DNA from: Notospermus geniculatus
Taxonomy: Eukaryota; Nemertea; Pilidiophora; Heteronemertea; Lineidae
Reading direction: 5' to 3'
Length of the DNA stretch: 64,000 nt
Assembly: GCA_002633025.1 (NCBI GenBank)
Contig: NMRB01000494.1
Coordinates: 149,383-213,382, forward strand
Translations under genes and position numbers: made by a program
Shown: positions 53,201 through 64,000 of the stretch, piece by piece
Position numbering within the stretch: the stretch's first letter is position 1
Layout: the number at the start of each line of letters is the position of its first letter
The notes under the pieces: model-generated
Databases searched by the model: none
Told to the model about the DNA's origin: nothing
What the model saw: the letters and a program-made list of their open reading frames with translations, nothing else

Positions 53201-56200
53201 CACAAGAGGCAGCTCTGGCGACGACCAGTATTGAGACATGTGACAAAATTGCTAAAGGTGAAAGATTTCTTGCTGACTGCAAGGAATACCTGAAGAATGT
53301 GTGGTGCTCAACTGCTGTTTTCCACAGTCGCTTGGCCATCTTGTGATTCGGGCACTTGAAGGCTATCGTGCATTCACAAGGTTCAAACTGAAGTAGAAGG
53401 GAAAAATAAGTGCAACCAGAGTCCTGTTGTTGTTGTTGTTAGCAGTCAGTCTTAACATAGACTGCCTGTACCTTTTGATTTCATAATCCATTTAAATTCA
53501 ATCTTACAGGATTCATTTCCTTGACACCACAGCTACCATCAGTTCAGTACAATAAAATTTCTACTTCGTATCTGGCAGGTTGCCCGGACAGCTACCAGTA
53601 CTTTTACACAACTCACAAATGTTTTATTTTGTAAGGTGTGAAACCAGACACTCTTACCTCTCCTGGTCTTATCTTGATATAAAAATTATCTCTCTTGTAG
53701 GAAATTTTAAGGATCTTTGGCCATGAGAAACGGTTGATCCTTAACTTGTCCCGGTAAATCAAAAGTCCAGTGCAGCAGACACCGACCAAAATCTCCATTT
53801 TCTCAGAGTCCTGAAAAAGTTTAAAAGCCTACATGTCACTCACAGATTCTGTCTAAGTTCAGTGCATCATTTAATGGACAATCTTTCACATTCTGACAGT
53901 ATGTTTACGGTACATTAGCTGTTTGATCTGCCAGATTTGTATGTCAAATGACTAACTATCAGAAATATCTTTTCTAATTTCAAAGATAAACTTCATTCGC
54001 CAAAAAGAATGTTTCTTATTTACTTTCAACATAGTCTTTGAATTTCAACAATGTATAAAGCAGACACTTCACATTTCAGAATTGCATTTTTCTTCCTAGA
54101 CATGATGGTTAGTACAGAAGAGGCATAGATATCCAAACAGTACAGGGTGTAAGAAATGAAGTCGCCTGAACATCCAGGAACTGTCCGATACCATTGTTCA
54201 GGGGACTTTTTTTCTGAGACACCCTGTAGGTCAACATCTACAACTTGGACGTCAGAAATATCTGTTTATGATTATGCATCACATCTACACAGCAGTTAGT
54301 CTACGGACTACCTAGTATTATGTTATATGTTACGCGCTGCACAGAAGGGCTGGATTCTTCACAAGAACTGATGAACCCAACCAGGGTATTAAGCTGGTAG
54401 CAGACATGAAAATCTTGATGAGATCACCTCTGCAAGCCGTTCTGTAGGCTAAACCTATGTGTGTTCATGAGATGATCAGGCAGACATGAATTTATATGTG
54501 CGCTGCCAGCTTTTAGTTTACTCAGAGATTTGGATACTGTTTGGAATGGATGAGGGTAATTTGGATTGGAATATACATGTAATATGAAATGGGCAGGGCT
54601 ACTTTTCTGAGTCGGTCACTTGATTGGACACTGGATTGGTAAGAAGGCTAGATCAAGACCTGTCTCTTACGGAACTTTAAAACAAGTCATGTAGACACTG
54701 GCAAGATGCAGCTGCCTTGGGGTCTGGCAGAAGCATCACATTTGGGAAGGACTCCAAATTTCATGCAGGGATGGACACCACACCACATACTACAATTTAC
54801 ATTTATGTATGTACAACCAGTTGAATGACAATACAAGTTCTTGAAACATAATTCCACACATGCCGTACAGTACAAAACTGCTTTGATTTATCACCTTTCA
54901 GTTAGAAGTACCTCAAAATATTGCTGTTTCGCATCGAGCAAGATTTGAGATATACAATCTCTGGACGGGAAGTTCACATCCAGAATTTGGTGTTGAAGTG
55001 CTACTGTAGGCAAACTGACAACAGGATGGTTAAAATCAACAACAACCTTGTCATAAGATCACGAATTTCTTGCTATTGCCAACTCCTGCCACTTGGCGGC
55101 GCTGTGAGCGATTGTACCTCTCTTTTCAATCTTTCTTCCCAGTTGCACAGTCTCAAGGACACCGTGATGCTATTTTGTTGCAATGTTACGCTGTTTTTAA
55201 CGTCTTTGATACAACCGCTTGCAGCACCCCCTGTCAGGATAAAAGGTCGAGGTTCCCCATTTCTTGACCCTCTAGGTCCTCTCACCCCCAGGATTTAGTT
55301 AAAGCACGGCTTAGCTGGGCCTTCACCCTATGCATTATCATATATACATCATTCATGACATTCTTGGGTTTGGATATTTATAGGAAGACTGGTCAAAGAA
55401 GATAAGCTGGTTAAGGCAGCATGCCATTCACAAGGCATCATCAAATGTTCTGATTTCAGATCTCAGCCGTTACCTTAACATCAACACCCTGCTGCAGTTG
55501 ACGCGACATCTGAAATGTTATTAGTAGGGTCCAGGCTGTTAGCAGTGGAGGATTAATGGTACGAAATTACAAATGATGACATGCCACACAGTGATCCATT
55601 ACATAACTAAGATACATGCAATTAGAGTCAAGGTCAAAGACAAGTATACAGGGAAAACCTTCAAGACATGAATTACCAGCATACTATACCATGTGAATAA
55701 AGCTGCAGACCCACAAGGATGATGTTTCAGATAAAATTTTGGGAAGTTATGGTTGGGTAGAGGAAAACGATTTGCTTATAGGCATCCAAAACACCTGAAC
55801 AAGGAACTGACCTAACCCCACAGATACATGGACTGCTGAACAAAGCATCCAGAGTGCTGCCAGTATCCATGTGGATTTGGTGTACTGCAGAATGTCTGCC
55901 AAATAACAGATTTTCTCCCACTGTGGGATTTGCCAAAACATGATCATGGCTGTTGGTAGCCTGCACAACTTTAGATTTTGAATGTTGTAAACCATGGGAA
56001 ATGAAGTAAAGATTGTTTTGTTTGGAGCTTAGCTAATAAGTTAATATCAACACCATTCTTTCTGAGCCTTGGTTAAATTTGATAACTTCTTCAGAGACAA
56101 AGTTCTACATATTAGGAGCACTACATAAATTAGATAGCATCTAAAATAAATATCTATGTTAAGTCACACGATTCCATTGCCAAGTTCTTACACGTTGGAA

Positions 56201-58362
56201 CATTTGCGGGTGGAGAGACGGGAAATGCCCCTGTAAGTAATGGTTGTTCATAGTAGAGAAAATGACATGCAAGAAACTGAAATTAACAAGGGGAAGCTAA
56301 AAAATATGATACAAAACACCAAGCTAGGCAAAGGAAAAGTATTGAAAATAATGCTTTTTTTATTTTGCTATAGTAAAACGTCTTTAAGAATAGCTTTTCT
56401 GTTCATGAAGTACAGGTATAATGCAATATCCTTTACTGTTTCCAGAACCAAATTCAAGTTTAATGTATAAAATGAAGAAAAAGATAATCTGAGGCTATAA
56501 TTGTTGAAGATTTGAATGATCAACATGCGACTGGCCTCAAGAGACAGCTTGATGCAAGAGTTGATCAGAGAGGATCCAATTTTGAACATGCTGAGTGTCA
56601 ATCATATTGATAGTGATACAAGGCGCACGCTGGGCGTGGCGAATAACCAGGTTTTCGAAGTTGCGTCGTGAATAAAATGAGGTAGAGGCTGAAATGACGA
56701 GGCATTGTTAGGTGTCTGTGGTTGTGACCTTGAAAATTAGGTCAAATCCAAAACCCGGGTATTATGTTATGTATCGTCATTAGATATACGTATGATTAAA
56801 ATTTGGTGACGATCCATCAATTTGTTCAGGAGAAATAGCACTTTTTCTGTTTTCACATTTAGCCCCCTATTGGCCAAACCTTGAATCGAATGACGCTGAA
56901 TATCGAAAGGAAACGACGTCTACTTACAAGCAACATNCATGGCCAACTTCTTTGCATTGTCTAAGAAATGCATGTCTGCCTCAGCTGGTGTTTGGCCCCT
57001 GAAATAGACGTGAAACACATTACGAATCTTTTACTTGTTTCTTTTGGAAGTTTATGTGCATTTTAATGGAGAATTACAATCATGGATCTTGGGATAGAGA
57101 GAAAATCCACAGAACTGACTAGGAATGTTAGGAAAATCTTTGAAATTGACCACGACATGCAAAGCCCTACGGGTCCATTATGTGAGGAAGAGTTGGTTCC
57201 ATTACCAAATCTATTAATATTAGATCACACATCCAAAACTTGTCTGACATGCATCGGCCTAAACAGATGAAAAGAATCCCAAAATGGTCATGAGATATTC
57301 ATTTCTGCTTTATTGACACTGAACAGTGATTCTAGTATTGGACTTGATGAAGACACATGCTGAATTTCTAATGTCAATACAGCTCACTAGATGACAGCAC
57401 AGGTCTAAGCGGGAACTTGCGACTAGGCCAGTGAGAGGGTGGGAAACTGGCAGGCCAAGATAATAAGACAAATCAGATGACCTAGACAACACTATTTGTG
57501 ATCCAAAATGACTTAAATAGTATCCAATTTTGGTGGTAAGTGCATTCATCAGCAGTGTTGTTTAGATGAGGACAGACTAGTGACACTGTTATCACAAATC
57601 ACAATGCTTGAACATGTGATGGGTTTTATCACTCAACCAACCAGGGGGGGGGGGGGGGCTAAGACAAGTCTGCCAACTTACAGGAACAGAATGTTGTTGC
57701 CCTTGATACACACTGATGCAATACATACCGGTGTGTTTTATGGAGTTCCGCGATCCTTTCTAATAATTCTGGTGTCTGGTTAGGAGCAAAGTAGTACTCT
57801 TTAATGTAGTCAATACCAGAACTAGAAGGATGGTCGTTATCCCCTAGTTCTGCTTGGACTGTATATGATCCCAAGATGCTAAGTGTTACAAAAGAACATG
57901 GTAACCGCTCGGTCAAGATGTCATTTCGCAGTTGTAGGCAAAGTTGATATCTGAAAGGGAAAGGTGAAATTCATAACATCATAAACATTTAGGGGAACAA
58001 TGAACATTCCTCCCACTCAATGGGACTCCCAGTAGGCCTACCATCATTTGTTCTGGTAGGAACTGGGGGAAGTGCGAAGAGGCAACTTGGCTGATACTAA
58101 ACCAGGGCACGTGGCTCACTCTTTTCCACTGTGTTACTGATGTCTACCACAGTTTCAATGGTGAATCATTTGAAGGTAAATGGGCATCAAGAATTGGGTC
58201 CCATATATCAGCCAGACCTAGATTGGCCCGAGGTTAATTTTCCAATTAATTCTTCTCCAAATTGTGATTACCTCTTTCATTGACATACAAACCTTGTCAG
58301 ATCTTCTTGTAGCACCAGAGGGTCAGGTGGGTAGAATTTCACTCTAAAATCGAACACCCAGT
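38225..58362 (-). CDS. EPB41: Protein 4.1 family (EPB41 / coracle-like), 5' end outside window
   Basis: Protein 4.1 joins spectrin-actin to membrane proteins at the cell cortex and septate junctions. On the minus strand I see FERM domain exons (52513-58362), the FERM-adjacent region (52076-52251) and the C-terminal domain (38225-40298). Weakly conserved linker exons lie between. The FERM wording ([17 protein letters not shown]-like [32 protein letters not shown]) places it in the 4.1R/G/N/B-coracle branch rather than EPB41L4/5. Which vertebrate paralogue it corresponds to cannot be said; an invertebrate usually has one. The first FERM exons were not found up to 64000. Linker exons are incomplete in my reading. 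Confidence 0.9.
38548..38667. mobile_element. Palindromic MITE, GTATTTTAGAACGT family (copy 1)
   Basis: The ends GGGTCGTATTTTAGAACGT and ACGTTCTAAAAGACGGCCC are inverted, with internal TTAAGGTCGACCTTAA. The same element, diverged, occurs at 50099-50215. About 120 bp, with no coding capacity, in a protein 4.1 intron. Confidence 0.8.
42092..42175 (+). mobile_element. tRNA-derived SINE head
   Basis: An A-box-like TGGCGCAATGG (42104-42114) and a B-box GGTTTGATTCC (42147-42157) are spaced as in a tRNA gene. The cloverleaf and CCA-side stem do not close, so it is a tRNA-derived SINE or relic rather than a working tRNA. Confidence 0.6.
42177..42301. repeat. Inverted repeat around GTATACGAAAAC
   Basis: GGCTTCC...ACGGTATACGAAAAC (42177-42217) pairs with GTTTTCGTATACCGT...GGAAGCC (about 42270-42301). 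It sits between the SINE head and the piggyBac-like MITE. Confidence 0.7.
42306..42539. mobile_element. piggyBac-like MITE with TTAA target duplication
   Basis: Perfect terminal inverted repeats CCCGTTAACTG and CAGTTAACGGG are flanked on both sides by TTAA (42302-42305 and 42540-42543), the target preference of piggyBac transposases. The body is 234 bp and includes two related GTAGGACGT-centred segments. It has no open frame, so it is non-autonomous. Confidence 0.88.
45390..46336. repeat. Direct tandem duplication, unit about 471 bp
   Basis: AGAAGTGCTTAGAACTGTTC starts at 45390 and again near 45867. Both units run to ATGTATGGATGGCAGA. They differ at about ten positions (substitutions and homopolymer length) and no N lies between them. 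It sits in a protein 4.1 intron. Confidence 0.92.
46337..49921. other. Protein 4.1 intron sequence
   Basis: Apart from the candidate microexon at 48639-48680 no coding signal was recognised. A 152-codon minus-strand frame (47619-48077) lies in a more CpG-rich stretch. ATTCGTCCCC is repeated three times near 48035-48080. A G-rich GGGGATGGGGATG run is near 49316-49360. Confidence 0.4.
48639..48680 (-). CDS. EPB41: Candidate 42-bp protein 4.1 microexon
   Basis: Acceptor TTACAG and donor GTATTA flank 42 bp that read [14 protein letters not shown] in the phase left by the FA exon (phase 1). Its length keeps the frame, as expected of an alternative cassette. There is no family match to confirm it. 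Confidence 0.4.
49922..50095. mobile_element. Palindromic MITE, ATGCCYGTTGTACACG ends
   Basis: ATGCCTGTTGTACACG at the left and CGTGTACAACGGGCAT at the right are inverted with one mismatch. Inner pairing is GTACTAAAACTTATAAATG against ATTTATAATTTTTAGTAC. The element is 174 bp and non-coding. Confidence 0.85.
50099..50215. mobile_element. Palindromic MITE, GTATTTTAGAACGT family (copy 2)
   Basis: GGCCGTATTTTAGAA and TTCTAAAATACGACC form the ends, with TTAACATTAAGGTC inside on both arms. It is the same family as 38548-38667 and begins three bases after the preceding MITE. Confidence 0.82.
51653..51797. mobile_element. MITE with 16-bp perfect terminal inverted repeats
   Basis: GGGCCGTATGCACCAA and TTGGTGCATACGGCCC are perfect complements. 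A second inner pair, ACTCAGGTTGAAGCACAACTTT against AAAGTTGTGGCTCAACCTGAGT, nearly fills the 145-bp element. No coding content. Confidence 0.88.
52076..52251 (-). CDS. EPB41: Protein 4.1 FERM-adjacent (FA) exon
   Basis: The exon reads [20 protein letters not shown], followed by [20 protein letters not shown] and ending in TMDGG. This is the FERM-adjacent region, whose Ser/Thr and Arg residues regulate FERM function in 4.1 proteins. The 5' phase continues exactly from HTFFR. The donor GTAAG is at 52071-52075, and the exon ends in phase 1. Confidence 0.93.
52292..53838. repeat. Direct duplication of about 773 bp across a single N (haplotype overlap)
   Basis: 52292-53066 and 53068-53838 match from ATGTCAAGTAATGC to CCTACATGTCAC and meet at the lone N (53067). 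They differ by substitutions and small indels, for example GAGGCGGCT/GAGGCAGCT, TTGTTG copy number, and loss of GAGTACCGG. Each holds two protein 4.1 FERM exons that translate identically. Confidence 0.9.
52513..58362 (-). CDS. EPB41: Protein 4.1 FERM exons
   Basis: Gene order: 58293-58362 ([15 protein letters not shown]), 57729-57950 ([25 protein letters not shown]), 56928-56998 ([20 protein letters not shown], broken by one N), then [17 protein letters not shown] and [16 protein letters not shown]. The last two exons are present twice: 53658-53810 with 53290-53387, and 52885-53037 with 52513-52610. The first four junctions keep phase except at the N. The exon ending FFR joins in phase to the FERM-adjacent exon. 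The F3 lobe helix ends [15 protein letters not shown] as in the family. Confidence 0.9.
53839..56920. other. Protein 4.1 intron
   Basis: No exon was recognised between the duplicated FERM exons and the exon at 56928, other than the mariner-type MITE. Short open frames at 54921-55298 and 55727-55995 show no domain. Confidence 0.5.
54141..54238. mobile_element. Short mariner-type MITE
   Basis: TACAGGGTGT and ACACCCTGTA bound 98 bp. Pairing continues imperfectly inward (AAGAAATGAAGTC against GACTTTTTTTCTGAG). The CAGGGTGT ends flanked by TA fit Tc1/mariner-type elements. Confidence 0.65.
56937..56937. other. Single N inside a protein 4.1 FERM exon
   Basis: The undetermined base lies after AKKLAM, where the family continues Tyr-Gly-Val-Asp. 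The bases beyond it do not encode this, so sequence is probably missing at a contig join. Confidence 0.75.
57644..57658. repeat. Poly-G run
   Basis: Fifteen consecutive G on the + strand, in a protein 4.1 intron 70 bp from an exon. Confidence 0.95.
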
Positions 58363-61300
58363 CTGAAACGACACAAGTAAGAAGAAATGCCAGGATTCTT
58401 TCAAATTGAATATTTTTAAATTGTATTTTCAGCTAAAACACCCACACAACTACTAACCACTCATGAAGTTTCAGTTGAAAGTGATACTTAACCCTTATCA
58501 TTAAAATGATCGTTTCATTCTCGAAGATAATTTTCATGAGCGCAAGACAAGAACTCAATAATTAAGTGACATTTTCATAAAGCTGCTTAAGACATTTTCA
58601 CATAAACAGACAGGAACTGAATATAGCACAACTGATCAATAATGAGATGTCTATCGGACTCGGAACTGGAGCAGTCGGTTGTCATGGAAACGAGAGAAGC
58701 AACAGGTTCTGAGAGACCCAAGTGATGAGCACACTGTGCAAAGGGAACAGTATTCTGCAGAGCGTTGTCGGGAATTTAGGGTTGGGCATACATGGAGCAA
58801 CAATGATTTTGAAGTTGCTGGTGTACCATACATCCTGCTGTGATACACTCTTGTTTTCACCCTATGTACAGCCATGGGATAGCAGAAGGCAAGTGAGATG
58901 CAATGAGACCACTAGGGCAAATCACTGGCCATGAGATAATTGAGGTCTTTTCCCCTCTCTGCTGGTAGCCTACTTCATCAGGAAATGTTAAGAAGTCAAT
59001 GGGCCCCCAATACATGCAGAATATCAATATACATGTAGTACATATAGCATCTATACGCTTTATATTCAGCACGGTCATAAATTAATGTTTGATTTCATTA
59101 CACTTTCACTGCATGCCCTGAAATTTTTACCTATTATGGATTCCAAAGTCCTGAGTTTACACGAGGTCAATATTCATTCTGCCACCTGCTGATTTGTTAG
59201 CGGCCATTAATGGCAATTGAGGCCAGATATGGAGTAGATACCAATGACCCCTGCCACGGCCAAACACTGTCCTCCATGAAATTTGATATTCTGTCTGATC
59301 AATGCATTCAATCCCCTGTCCTCAATAACGTCTTTCACATAACCTTCATGAGTTGTTTCCTGGTGTACTTGTGCAACAGCTGTTCAACAAATTATCATGC
59401 AAAAATTACTATCACAATCCTTGCATAAAATTCAACATTACCTTACTTTCATATAAAGCATGTACCATAAGCCGAGTAATTTAATTCAGCAACCTGATGA
59501 TACACATTACAGATCACAGCATATGGAGCAGATGGATTGCTACTGTTTTTTAGGTTAGACACCTGTGGTAATGAACACGCTTCACCGCAGGGAAAATCGT
59601 CTGGTGGTAACTGGCTGTTTTTTATTCACAGGTCTGGAAAACACACCCACTGGCACTCAGAAGCATCAACAATGCAAAGGGACAAAATCTCAATGATTTT
59701 TATATTCAGGTCAACCACCAGGCCTACAAAACTCGCAAACCACCCACAGAAATAACCTGGGTCAACAACATAACTCGTGATTTTTTCAAAGACCCAATCT
59801 GAGTACAAAAGGCGTGTCACAGATGGTGAGGTCATGCATGCTCACTTCAACGGCATTTCCACCCAATAATTGCAATTCATGAATCCAGAAAATCAACCAC
59901 CACCACTGACTATATTCTGTGATCAAGAATACAAGAGATGAGGTCATCCATTTTTGCTCAGACAAACTACCAGTGGTTCTAGACCATGACCTAAATTGAA
60001 GATTCTGAGCACTGACCCAAAAGGACAATTGGATTACCTCCACAAGCAATGACACGTACATGTTGCCAAGTAACAAGACCTCAATTTGATTTTTGAAGAA
60101 AGGAGTTTCCAATGGAGGTGACCTGCCGTATCCGAGGCAATCAATTGTGAAGACCTTATGAGGTCAAATACTGAGTTACAATACAAGAATTCTTGAATAA
60201 AGCCGACAAGGACATTACCATCACAATGTACTTTTCACAATTAGGGTCATTCCATGCCAAATCACCTAAAATTTTGGAAATTTTACACCAACCCCTCTCA
60301 GATTTTGGTGAAAAAATTACTAAAAATACTATGGGGTGTTTAAGCAAGAAATCCAAAATTTTAGGTGTTTTCATTGAACGGTTTTTGAATTATGACAATT
60401 TGAACATTGGGTAACATCCCATTATTTGTGACCCCAAATGCACAACTCTCATTCTGAAGCGTTTCTGAGCACTCATAACTTCCTACTTAGTTGAGATACA
60501 GATCTGAGTTTGGCTAGGATAGGGTATTCTAGCCCAGCTTTTCAGAATATGCTATCAGAAAAGAGAAAGAATGTCCCCTCTTCAAGATACAGTCGAATCA
60601 AAATTGAATTTTGAACGAACCCTTTTTCTTTTTTTCCATTTTTCAAAAGCCCCCTGATCAACATCTGCTGTCAAAAGGCTATGAAAGCATTTTATTGACA
60701 ATATATGAGGAACGGACTCTCGGCAGAAGCAATTTTGGCTTGATAGGAGCCATAATTATTATTCTAGGAGCGTCCGAAGTTGGTACTGGATGAAAAGATG
60801 CCATTTTGACCCCCTTATTTGGGTGGCTGGGAAACCATGTAGACAGTTGAAAAATTTAATGAAACTCTTCCAAGACAAAGATACATATATTAACTACTTA
60901 TGATAAAAAAATCAAGGGCCTTATAAGTTCCGTTCCATATAAACTTAATTTTTTTAAATATGTCAATTTCTAATGGAATTTAGTGTTAGGGGACAGTGCT
61001 GCCATCTCTATATCCACACATGAAGTNACGGTGCATACCAATGACCAACAACAGCAATACACACATAGAATTCAAACAGCGCATTAACATGCCAGAGACT
61101 TCCTGGCAGCCATTGCTGAACTTGAAAATAATCACACAGAAGCCAGTAGATGGAATTAGAAACCCAACACGCCAACATTTTGCCAAATGATTAATGCAGA
61201 ACTGTAGTGCGAGGTGAAGGTCACGAGAATCCTGACATTCAACAGGTTAGCAGCTTGCTCTGCATGAGCCATGATGTTACAGCAGCTTCAGCCAAAGATG

Positions 61301-64000
61301 CTGGTGCTGAAGAGATGCCCAGCAGGCAAACATGTGGTATACATGTTCGTAAAACCTGGGTTTGTCGTACAACCTTGCACTGCAGTACACCTGAATCGGC
61401 CCTACGTTCCTCAGACGAAGAGGCCATTTGGCAGTGGGTAAGAAGGTGAAACTAGGAGCACGGTGAGGTCATTTTATTTCCTTCAACCTGAACACTGAAG
61501 AGAAGATGAATCTTCTCAGGAATACACTCTTTCAAAGTAATAACTCCAAGAGGATACAATTTTATAACCCAAGTTTTATGTCCACAGTGTAGGAAGGTAG
61601 TTGATGACTGTTCCATCAGCAGAGCTCAAAAAGTATTTTACTTGAACACAAAGCTGCATGGCAAGATGTAAAGCAGATTACTTCACATTCAACGATTGCA
61701 CATGCCTAGAGTATAAAGGTAATGCCAGTGATTCTGCCCTGAGCATCAATAGATCACTATTAATTAAAGAAAACAAATATAGCTCTTAATGAATTTAATA
61801 GCTGTGCAAGAAATATTCAATTGAATTTCGCTGAAAATGCTGCCTCAAGCATAAATTGACAGAAAAAAACCATAACAGGAATGATACATGTAAGTTTCCC
61901 CACATCTTACCAGGTGTTTCCCAGCATTATTGATTATTGCAACAGAAAATATGGTTTTTCACATTTCTGATGAAATGGCAAACAAAAACATTTTTGTTTT
62001 CCCACAGGACTGGTCCAAAATGTGTTGTCACGACAGTAGTTCGTGATTCTTCTTGCCACCTTTAGTTCAGAGGGCATTTTTAAAAACTATCCTTGCAGAA
62101 ATCTCGAAGACAACATGCAGTTTCAAGACAGGTACATGTACATTCAGGATCCACTCAGCTGTAGGGTGGAGTTTGATGCTGGATGTCTGAATTCTGAGGT
62201 TACATGCAAACCTACGACCGGTACCAGAAACCACTGTGGACATACCAGTGGACTTGTCAACTCCTTACTACCCAAACGCCAGTGCAAATGTATCTCATCC
62301 ATGTCAACTTTGAGTCGAAAGGAATGTTGAGTTGGTACAGAAAACCAAAGAACTAACACTACAGACCCAACAACAACAAAAGCTTCCCATGATCAACAAC
62401 ACCACAGAACGTTAGGTAAGGCGGTAGATTTTTAAAATTTTCCAATAGATTTCTTGTCAAAGATGATGAATGAAGGTAATTGTAATTAGAAAGGTGGGGG
62501 ATTGGAAATCACTAATGTTCTTTGGCTATTCATGCAACTTTGATAGAAATGCCTCAATAGAAAGATCAAAGGTATGGAATCCGTGTGCCCAAGATCTTGC
62601 TGATGGCAGTTTACAGAAACCTGCAAATGTTTCAAATGGATGCTATATTGCTGCTCACTTTTTGATGTTTGTTTTCCACAAATGTGAAATAACTCTTCAA
62701 CATAAAGATTAAAGATTTGTAGTACAATCCATCCCACCAATAGAGGTCCTCGGTTGCCGAAATGTCGGTCACATGAACAAGCTGAATTACCCAAGAGTGA
62801 TATATCAAGTGAAATTAACACAACCTAATACACACTGAAGTGCAGTTTACAAGAGGCAATTTCCTCAACAATGTCAAAATGACAACATGGGAGAATCTAG
62901 AATACTCTTCCAAATTGAACTAAGTTGGATACGGGGCAGCAATCAACATGTGGGCGCAGTTTCATCTTTCTGTTAGTGGGTAAAACAAGATCAAATCCGC
63001 AAGGAAACTGCCTTATATACCCAGGGGTTAAAAGGGAAAGATCTGTAGATGAGCTGACCAAGAACATATTATTGATGGAGTCATCTTCAAGACAGTCAGC
63101 TCAGGATGCGCTATGGACGACAGTTTGTCCCACAAGAGTTTAGGTCACGGTCTATATTTCCACCTCGTCCAGTCCCGAATGTTTTTCATTCAACACACAT
63201 CATCAAAGCTTCAGGTACTTCAAATGCTTATGGTGGCCCTATTTACCTCGCCCCTCAACAGAAATATAAGGTTAAGAGGCCTCTTGAAAAGAGGAATGTT
63301 GACAGTTTCACATTGAGGTGAAAATGAATCCGCTTGATACACTTGAGATGCTTTTATAGAGTACCAAGTTTAAGAAATCATTTGGTGCAGTTGTCTGCCA
63401 TTCAAAGCCTTCGCAATGCCATGGAATAACATCACCACTGGTGTATGGGCTAATTACGATCAGAAGCGATCTCCAAAATCGCACAACATGGGCGAGAGAG
63501 ACAATAAAAGGTGTCAGCACTACAAAACCAGCCTGAATCGTCGTTGGTGGCAACGCCATAGGCCTAACTCTGTAGGCATACAGCCTTCAATAAATAGATA
63601 TCAAACCCAGTGCTGTGCCCACTTCATGAGTATGCATATATGAAGTTTTACACCACAGGGTAGCACGATTAATTTACCTCACAGATTCTAATAACCTCCT
63701 GAAAACTACACAGAAATTGTCCAATTATCAAGATGCTGAATAGCGTTGCCAATTACACCACAATAATTACAAGAGTAGTGTAGAGGTTTATTGTGGATTA
63801 TATCAAACATTCAGGTCATTATGTCAAACAATTAAGACAGCTAAATAAAGACTTAGATAGGACGTGAGCACACATATCAGTGTACAGTGAGCATGTGTCA
63901 AGGTCAACTCAGTAAAGGCGCCTCTCCACTTGAGTTTTCTCGCAGAAGTTGGCTCACAAGGGGCAAATTCACCTTTATTTGCTTCCTCACAGCTTACGCT
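58363..64000. other. Protein 4.1 intron or upstream sequence, no gene recognised
   Basis: Both strands were read for the missing N-terminal FERM exons (family motifs such as DYFGL or TWLD) and none was found. Open frames are under 112 codons with no domain. One undetermined base is at 61027. The stretch about 60240-60830 has homopolymer-rich, repeat-like character but no ends were defined. Confidence 0.45.

Noticed and set aside
1-64000. CRISPR arrays, operons, integrons or bacterial defence genes
   Set aside because: The window is intron-rich animal DNA and the only arrays are minisatellites without spacers.

Overview
The window is nuclear DNA from an intron-rich animal. Coding information is split into short exons with GT-AG introns, and every recognisable protein is a metazoan family. 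I infer a marine invertebrate, possibly a deuterostome such as an echinoderm or hemichordate. The reasons are the ciliary tektin-2, introns packed with palindromic MITEs and AGGCCT/TACCGGTA-type repeats, and what looks like high heterozygosity. The species cannot be fixed from sequence alone. No bacterial or organellar genes and no intact transposase or reverse transcriptase were seen.

Layout: (1) 1-3080, + strand: 3' half of an OSBPL9 (ORP9)-like lipid-transfer gene, seven exons. (2) 6827-11096, - strand: a complete seven-exon ATRAID-like gene for a small membrane protein, convergent with OSBPL9. (3) 11097-11340: a short divergent promoter with a canonical RFX X-box. (4) 11905-13776, + strand: complete tektin-2, five coding exons and 422 codons, plus a non-coding first exon. 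(5) 15591-32427, - strand: a complete gene for the nuclear-pore basket protein TPR. It was reconstructed as 42 exons with all phases consistent, giving about 2345 codons. (6) 38225 to beyond 58362, - strand: a protein 4.1 (EPB41/coracle-type) gene. The FERM C-terminal part, FERM-adjacent region and C-terminal domain are present; the first FERM exons are not found in the window. Its 3' UTR probably runs to about 33.1 kb.

The genes are housekeeping or structural and do not form a pathway. OSBPL9 acts at membrane contacts, TPR at the nuclear pore, protein 4.1 in the cortical skeleton, tektin-2 in the axoneme and ATRAID in endomembranes. The only regulatory coupling suggested is the shared ATRAID/tektin-2 promoter.

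Two assembly problems change the gene models. A 1431-bp block holding the last TPR exons is present twice, at 15629-17059 and 17061-18491, joined by a single N. A block of about 773 bp holding two protein 4.1 FERM exons is present twice, at 52292-53066 and 53068-53838, also joined by a single N. The second pair differs at scattered sites, as two haplotypes would. A third single N lies inside a FERM exon at 56937. No new biological system was found. The most interesting non-coding items are a near-perfect 53-bp-arm palindrome abutting a TPR splice donor, a 27-nt duplicated splice donor, abutting mini-hairpins in ATRAID intron 1, and several MITE families.
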